DNA of 44,275 bases from DASWHR01 sp036398095 (GTDB taxonomy: Bacteria; Actinomycetota; AC-67). The number at the start of each line of letters is the position of its first letter. Positions within the stretch are counted from its first letter, which is position 1. Shown here in pieces: positions 39,397 to 44,275 of this stretch. The translations under genes and the position numbers were made by a program. The DNA is taken from assembly GCA_036398095.1 (NCBI GenBank), contig DASWHR010000043.1:1-44275 (forward strand), in the 5' to 3' direction. The notes below the pieces were generated by a model that had not been told where the DNA came from, did not search any database, and saw only the letters and a program-made list of their open reading frames with translations.

Positions 39397-39584
39397 TGCC
39401 GGCCGGTCAGATCCGGCGGGCTACTCGGGGAAATAGTTTTTCCGGCAAAGCAGGAGAAGCAGAGTAGGGTGGCGAATCTGGGCATTTAGGCGCCTTGCTA
39501 CCAGGGGCATCGCGTTCGAAGGTCCGGCTGCGGCGGGTCCGTGGTCGGGGGGCGGTCCCGTGATCCGTTCTCTGGGGGGATGCG
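39397..39584 (+). promoter_or_regulatory. Intergenic region before the secreted-protein operon
   Basis: Behind ispG a weak GCCGG/CCGGC stem and a TTTTT run (39437-39441) may end transcription. A possible -10 box TAGGGT lies at 39465-39470. GGGGGG (39574-39579) is the ribosome-binding site for ATG 39585; an out-of-frame ATG lies in between at 39580. No gene is seen here. Confidence 0.3.
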
Positions 39585-42206
39585 ATGAAGCGCTCACGAG
39601 GCGCGGTCGTCTTGGCGTTGAGCCTGTTCGCGTCGATTTTGGTAATCGCGCAGCCGTCTTTTGCGCTGCTGTGCGTTGAGGATTGCATTCCTGAGCCGCC
39701 ACCGCCGCCCGAGCCGCCACCGGGTTGTCAGTATTCGTTGGGAGCCGCGACGATTCTTGCGACTGGGACGGTGAAGAACAGTCTCGGGAATCCGGTTTCG
39801 GGAGTGAAGGTCTATAACTGGTGCAAGAGCGCGACGACGAACTCGAGCGGCTTCTATTCGATTCTGGTGCCGATCGACGATCCGGGACCGTTGACGGCGA
39901 AACATTCGCTGTATCTGCATATCAGCCAAAGCTTGCAGACGCCCGTGGGGACGAGTCCGATCAACTTCGACGGAAACCGGGCGTTGCCGTTTCTGGTGAA
40001 CGCGCAGGTCACGCCCGATGCGTTCAATGCCCTCTCCGACGAGTTGACCTTCACGATCGACACGACCGCGCCCACCAGCGCGATGCAGCCAATCTTCCAG
40101 ATCCCCGCAGCCGCACCGCTCGAGCTCTTCCACGATCTGACCTATACAACTCCCGCCGGCTGGTCGCGATGGAGTCTGACCACCACGATGCCTGCCGGAT
40201 TTCCGCGCGGCCGCCAGACGCTGTATGCGTGCGTGATCAAAGCCAGCGCAGCCGACGGTGAGGGCTGCATCAGTCCCGCATCGGCGGATCTGGTGAGCCA
40301 AGTCCGCGACTATGCGGCTGCCTACGATCAGACCCCGCCCGCGCGGATCTCGTCCGTCCCGGCTGCCTTCACCAACGTCACGGCTGCGCCGCAAACCATC
40401 AGCGTCACCATCGGGGACAGCGGCGGCGCCATCCTGGCATCCGGCGTCTTCCCCACCCGCCTGGACGGACAGTCGGCCGCCGCGACCCGGTCGGGCGATA
40501 CGATCTCGATCTCCGGCGCAGGGCTGCAGCCGGGGGTGCATCTGGTCGAGATCGACGCCGCCGATACGGCCGGCAATGCAGCGACGGTCGCACATTTCTT
40601 TGCGGTCACGACGCTATCGGGCTCGCCCGCCTCAGCGCATCTTACCGAGCAGACGGTGCCGGTGGATGCCGATGGCTTCGCTCGATTCTCGCCGAATGCT
40701 GCCACGGACCTGTTCACGCTGTCTTTGAGCGGCTCGGCGCGTGTGGGCCATGGAGGATTTCATCGAGCCTTCGGCTTCGCCGCGCCAAGCGTTGTCTTTA
40801 CTCGCTCGGATGGTCAGCAGCAGACTGTGGTGATCGCAGCGATTAGCGGCCAGACCACGCATCATCTCGCCGTGCTCGCCCCCAGCGATCAGACCCTTAC
40901 CGCCACCCTCGCCCAACAAGCCGTGAATCTGCCGCAGGTCCAGGTGGCAGCGCCCGCCGGATTCACGGCCGACGGAACAACGGCAACACTCCAACCCGCT
41001 GCCACCGATCTGGGATCAGTCACTCCCGCAGCCGCGATCATGCTCGACGAGCATCTGACCGGCTCGATCCCGGTCACGATGATCATCGCTCGCTGCACCA
41101 CGCTCACCGCAGCCTGCAGCATCGGCGGTATCACCAACCGCGTCGTCGCAAATCTCCCTGGTGCGGGCTGGGTTCCGGTCCCGGTCGGCGCAGTTCTAGG
41201 GCAAAACGATCCCGACACGAGCCACGCGAGTCAAGATCCGGGCTGCGAGCCGCTGGAGCCAGAGAGCCCAGACCAAACAAAGCGGCCATGTGGCCAAGTC
41301 ATCGAGAACCAAGACATCGAGAACTATGTATGTCCCACGAACGCGCCCGCGCTGACTCCTACGGTTACCGGCTGCGGCCAATCGAACCTCGGTGTAGCCC
41401 AGGCTAATGGACAGGCCGATTACGCGCGGGCCAGCCTGGTTATTGGATGCGCCCCCAGCCTCCCTACTGGTGGCCAGAACCTATGCACGGGCTCTGGCAC
41501 GCCTTCCTCGGACTATGCGCGATTGTTCGATCATCTCTTCGCCTACGCCGATCCAGGCTGCCAAACTCAGCCCGGACAGGCCTGCTCCCCTACTACCTCG
41601 CCTTCCAGCGTCGGGATCTGGCTGCAATCGCATGCGATGGTCGATCAAGGCTCCTGCCCAAACGGCTTCGAGTCCGGTCAGGTCACCGGCATCCTCAACG
41701 GGCTTGCGACCAACTTCCAGCCGGATTCAGAATCGAGTCTGCCGCCCTACAACCTGGAAGCGGTCGCCACGACCGACAAGTTCAACGCTCAAGGGGAGTT
41801 GACCGGCAATCGGACCGAATGGGGCGCGGAGATGGGACGCTCAAACTCCCAGGGTGATGGAACAAGTGCCCCAACAGAGGCCTGGTTCCGCGTACGCCAC
41901 TTTCTACCGCCATCGGCCGTCCCGCCCGGTACCGGCGCATTCAAGTTGTCCATGGACTCTTGGACCACGATCGACGGCACCCGCACCACCGACTCGCGCG
42001 AACTGGTTAACGGCATTGTGGTGAAGGGACCGCCTGCGGATGTTGCGACGAGCTGGTACGAGGGTGAATCACTCGTGCCGAGCGAGGATGATCCGAAAGA
42101 GCTGGAGATGTTTTCCGGCGCGGTCCTTTCTGGAGTCGCACCAGCCGTACCGGTCGCGCACACGCACCTGCTGGCCTTCGTCACGCTCGACTATGCCTGC
42201 GAATAA
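39585..42206 (+). CDS. Large secreted protein with carboxypeptidase-regulatory-like and Ig-like domains
   Basis: The 873-aa product has a signal peptide (1-27), a short cysteine and poly-proline segment (CIPEPPPPPEPPPGC), then a carboxypeptidase-regulatory-like beta-sandwich (about 53-110: TGTVKNSLGNPVSGVKVYNW...TTNSSGFYSI). Beta-rich regions follow, one Ig-like (about 245-345: VPAAFTNVTAAPQTISVTIGDSGG...VEIDAADTAGNAATV). A cysteine-rich stretch at about 540-700 holds many PGC, CGQ and CTG motifs; the last 150 residues are again beta-type. No catalytic motif was recognised. Codon use includes many A/T-ending codons, unlike the core genes to the left. It is followed after 12 bp by a related gene. 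A surface or extracellular binding protein is a likely role, by inference. Confidence 0.8.
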   Translation: MKRSRGAVVLALSLFASILVIAQPSFALLCVEDCIPEPPPPPEPPPGCQYSLGAATILATGTVKNSLGNPVSGVKVYNWCKSATTNSSGFYSILVPIDDPGPLTAKHSLYLHISQSLQTPVGTSPINFDGNRALPFLVNAQVTPDAFNALSDELTFTIDTTAPTSAMQPIFQIPAAAPLELFHDLTYTTPAGWSRWSLTTTMPAGFPRGRQTLYACVIKASAADGEGCISPASADLVSQVRDYAAAYDQTPPARISSVPAAFTNVTAAPQTISVTIGDSGGAILASGVFPTRLDGQSAAATRSGDTISISGAGLQPGVHLVEIDAADTAGNAATVAHFFAVTTLSGSPASAHLTEQTVPVDADGFARFSPNAATDLFTLSLSGSARVGHGGFHRAFGFAAPSVVFTRSDGQQQTVVIAAISGQTTHHLAVLAPSDQTLTATLAQQAVNLPQVQVAAPAGFTADGTTATLQPAATDLGSVTPAAAIMLDEHLTGSIPVTMIIARCTTLTAACSIGGITNRVVANLPGAGWVPVPVGAVLGQNDPDTSHASQDPGCEPLEPESPDQTKRPCGQVIENQDIENYVCPTNAPALTPTVTGCGQSNLGVAQANGQADYARASLVIGCAPSLPTGGQNLCTGSGTPSSDYARLFDHLFAYADPGCQTQPGQACSPTTSPSSVGIWLQSHAMVDQGSCPNGFESGQVTGILNGLATNFQPDSESSLPPYNLEAVATTDKFNAQGELTGNRTEWGAEMGRSNSQGDGTSAPTEAWFRVRHFLPPSAVPPGTGAFKLSMDSWTTIDGTRTTDSRELVNGIVVKGPPADVATSWYEGESLVPSEDDPKELEMFSGAVLSGVAPAVPVAHTHLLAFVTLDYACE

Positions 42207-42218
42207 AGGGATGAAGCC

Positions 42219-42614
42219 ATGAGAATCAAGAGCCTGCTGATCGGATCGCAGATTGCCGTCGCGTTTCTTGTGGGTATCCCTCCCGCCGTCGCCGAGCTGC
42301 CCGACCCAACCTGCATCCCTCCCGTGGTTCGGACCGAGGCTGAATGCATCTTCGATATCTGGGGCTACGTCTACGATGTCGATGGGAAACCCTTCCCCGG
42401 GATCGTCGTGAGCGACGGTGGCCAATCCGATATCACCGACACCCACGGCTTCTACAACGTCCACGCCTTTGGCTTCGACACCTATCGGCTCACCGCCAGC
42501 AAGCATGGCTGCAGCAGTGATGTGAAGACGGTTCAAGTGACGCCCGCTACGGTCCTTGAAGAGAATGGAAATCGCCAGGATTTTCACATGCCCTGCCGCA
42601 TCGACACGCCGTAG
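42219..42614 (+). CDS. Small secreted protein with one carboxypeptidase-regulatory-like domain
   Basis: The 131-aa product has a signal peptide (1-25, ending PAVA) and one beta-sandwich domain: IWGYVYDVDGKPFPGIVVSDGG, then a GFYNVHAFGFDTYRLTASKHG block. Several cysteines could form disulfides. The block VVSDGGQSD ... FDTYRLTASK recurs in the next gene, so the two come from a duplication. Shine-Dalgarno AAAGGGA lies upstream; the gaps on both sides are 12 bp, which supports one operon. Confidence 0.8.
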   Translation: MRIKSLLIGSQIAVAFLVGIPPAVAELPDPTCIPPVVRTEAECIFDIWGYVYDVDGKPFPGIVVSDGGQSDITDTHGFYNVHAFGFDTYRLTASKHGCSSDVKTVQVTPATVLEENGNRQDFHMPCRIDTP

Positions 42615-42626
42615 AAAGGAACACGG

Positions 42627-44275
42627 ATGCCTACCCGAAAAGCGTTCCGCGTTACCGTCATCTGCGTCATTACAGGTCTGCTCGGCGCAGTCACCCCTGC
42701 CGCCCACGCCGCGCTCCTTACCATTTCCGGAACTGTCAAGACCCCCGCCGGAAGCACAATCGACGGCGCGATCGTGAGCGACGGGGGCCAATCGGATGAA
42801 AGCGGCTCAGATGGGATCCCCGGCCACTATTCCCTTCAAGAACTCAGCTTCGATACGTATCGCATCACAGCATCCAAGCAGGGAATGACCAGCGCAGTAG
42901 CCGATGTCCCGCTCACCGCCACCAATTCCTCCGCGACCCAGGACTTCACGCTCTTCTACCAGAGCACCCTGCAAGTGCCCGACCCCTACCTCAGCACCGC
43001 CCAAGGCCCCGAAACGTTAACCGCGACGTTGCGCACCTGGGCCCCGTACCCCGAGTCGTGCGCCAAAATCACCGACTCCCGCACCGGAACCGTCGAAGCC
43101 ATGACCCACGTCGGCGTGGAGAACGGTCAGCAGGTCTGGCAGTACACGCCCACCCTTGAGACCGGCTCCACCGAAGGGACTTTCACGCTCGACGGCCGCG
43201 TCGATGACTGTTCAGGCTCGCTCATCGACACCGGTGCCCAACCCAAGACCTATTTCGTGGATAACAGCGCGCCCGAGATCGACCTGAAATCGCTTGTGCC
43301 GGCGATGCTGGGGCACACTATCTATTCGAGCCAAGTTATTGCGGCAACTGCCATCGATCATGGGTCTGGCGTGAACCCCAGCAGTCCCATCCTGCAGATC
43401 GTTCAGAACGGAGTTCAGCAGAATCTCGACGTATCGGTCTCGAATATCTCCGGTGGCGTTCGTGTGCGTAGCGAAGCCGCGTTGCTGACAACGGGGTTGA
43501 TTTACACGGCCGATCTTCGTATCAGCGATCGGGCTGGGAATCAACAACACTTTTCGTGGGATTTCAAGGCACTCGAATTTGGCGTTGAGGGGACGCTCGC
43601 GCGCATCGAGACCCAAGGGGTGCCCCGTGGAGGGGATGTCTGGGAGTTCCTACCTCTTCTTGGAGTTCGGTCTTTCAATTTTCAAGTCGGCGCGCCGCTG
43701 CACAGCGGATCCGGGTCGGCGATTCAGCGGGTCCCGCTCGGGGCTGCTGTTATCGAGGTGGCAGGCGTTCCTGTTGCGACCCCATATGACGCGGGGGCTT
43801 CTGCCGACGTACTGAGTGGGATCGATCTCTTTCTCGGTGAACCCCTGAGTCAGCAGGTCAAGTGGCAGCAGGTCCGGCTCCAGCCGCTGTCTGTGTCGCT
43901 GCCCGCTGGAACGGAGTCCGCCACCCTAAAGTTGGCTCTGTCGGCAACGACGCCGGTCGCAAACACATGCATGGATCCGGCTGTGCTCCCCAGCGGCTGG
44001 CTCGCCTGCAGTCCGGACCCGTTTCCGTTCTTTGTCGATGAGGCTCTTGCGGAAAGAATGATCCAAGGGAAGCTGCAATATTTCAGTAAGACCGGCAGCG
44101 CGCTTCCGGGGCAGGGGTATGTGGGGGCGCTGCAACGAATCACCAGACTAGACGGGTACAAGGTATGGCAGCCCGTCTCCCTTGACGGAGGAGTAGTTTC
44201 GGTCGCCTGGGAGGAGCAGGTCATCTCATTCATCGACGGCGTCGGATACTTTGGAACCCTCGATACGTGGCCAGT
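42627..44275 (+). CDS. Secreted protein with carboxypeptidase-regulatory-like domain, partial at its C-terminus
   Basis: The frame is open from ATG 42627 (AAAGGA upstream) to the right edge, at least 549 residues. A signal peptide (about 1-29, ending AAHA) precedes a domain like that of the gene before: ISGTVKTPAGSTIDGAIVSDG, GHYSLQELSFDTYRITASKQG. A region with Ig-like traits follows (about 100-215 and a DNSAPEIDLKSLVPAM segment), including DRAGNQQHFSWDF, typical of bacterial Ig-like repeats. The rest is beta-type without recognised motifs. Base and codon use is less GC-biased than in the core genes. Third gene of the operon; more genes may follow outside the window. Confidence 0.8.
   Translation, partial: MPTRKAFRVTVICVITGLLGAVTPAAHAALLTISGTVKTPAGSTIDGAIVSDGGQSDESGSDGIPGHYSLQELSFDTYRITASKQGMTSAVADVPLTATNSSATQDFTLFYQSTLQVPDPYLSTAQGPETLTATLRTWAPYPESCAKITDSRTGTVEAMTHVGVENGQQVWQYTPTLETGSTEGTFTLDGRVDDCSGSLIDTGAQPKTYFVDNSAPEIDLKSLVPAMLGHTIYSSQVIAATAIDHGSGVNPSSPILQIVQNGVQQNLDVSVSNISGGVRVRSEAALLTTGLIYTADLRISDRAGNQQHFSWDFKALEFGVEGTLARIETQGVPRGGDVWEFLPLLGVRSFNFQVGAPLHSGSGSAIQRVPLGAAVIEVAGVPVATPYDAGASADVLSGIDLFLGEPLSQQVKWQQVRLQPLSVSLPAGTESATLKLALSATTPVANTCMDPAVLPSGWLACSPDPFPFFVDEALAERMIQGKLQYFSKTGSALPGQGYVGALQRITRLDGYKVWQPVSLDGGVVSVAWEEQVISFIDGVGYFGTLDTWP

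Overview
The window is a high-GC stretch dominated by the conserved core cluster that Actinomycetota carry around smc-ftsY-ffh and rpsB-tsf-pyrH-frr. Strand, order and neighbours match the order known from Mycobacterium tuberculosis (Rv2926c down to Rv2868c): DUF177, rpmF, rnc, mutM, acylphosphatase, smc, ftsY, ffh, rpsP, KH protein, rimM, trmD, rplS, lepB, rnhB, DUF2469, yraN, yifB, dprA, xer recombinase, whiG-type sigma factor, M23 peptidase, rpsB, tsf, pyrH, frr, cdsA, dxr, rseP, ispG. DUF2469 directly behind rnhB and a WhiG-like sigma factor between xer and rpsB (as in Streptomyces) make an actinobacterial source very likely. The class cannot be decided from this sequence, and an uncultivated deep lineage is plausible.

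Layout. 1-3672 (minus): a subtilisin-family protease followed by a secreted repeat protein that runs off the left edge. 3673-3947: divergent control region with direct and inverted repeats. 3948-6262 (plus): DUF177-rpmF-rnc-mutM. 6259-10193 (minus): a secreted block with a second subtilase and two paralogous secreted metacaspase-like proteins with EF-hand loops. 10448-11941 (plus): moeZ and acyP. 12053-12420: an isolated unit with a promoter, a leaderless 16-codon ORF, a 60-aa coiled-coil gene and terminators. 12495-39396 (plus): the long housekeeping run, interrupted by two small secreted-protein genes on the minus strand (17281-17832, 19365-19754) and a secreted repeat protein (28056-28511). 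39585 to the right edge (plus): an operon of three secreted proteins with carboxypeptidase-regulatory-like domains.

How the genes work together. The core genes cover ribosome parts and maturation (L32, S16, L19, S2, RimM, TrmD, EF-Ts, RRF, RNase III), co-translational targeting and export (Ffh, FtsY, two signal peptidases, RseP), chromosome handling (SMC, Xer, DprA, YifB, RnhB, MutM), and lipid, isoprenoid and nucleotide steps (CdsA, Dxr, IspG, PyrH). At least ten genes encode predicted exported proteins, mostly placed at the junctions between core gene blocks.

The most interesting points are the pair of secreted metacaspase-like proteins with two conserved acidic loops, a leaderless 16-aa ORF at an exact promoter distance, the repeated placement of TANNNT-type -10 boxes 5-11 nt before start codons (leaderless initiation as a general habit), a membrane-protein gene whose best start is an ACG behind a perfect Shine-Dalgarno, and the three-gene operon at the right edge. 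No tRNA, rRNA, CRISPR array or insertion sequence was recognised. All motif readings are by eye; no database search was run.
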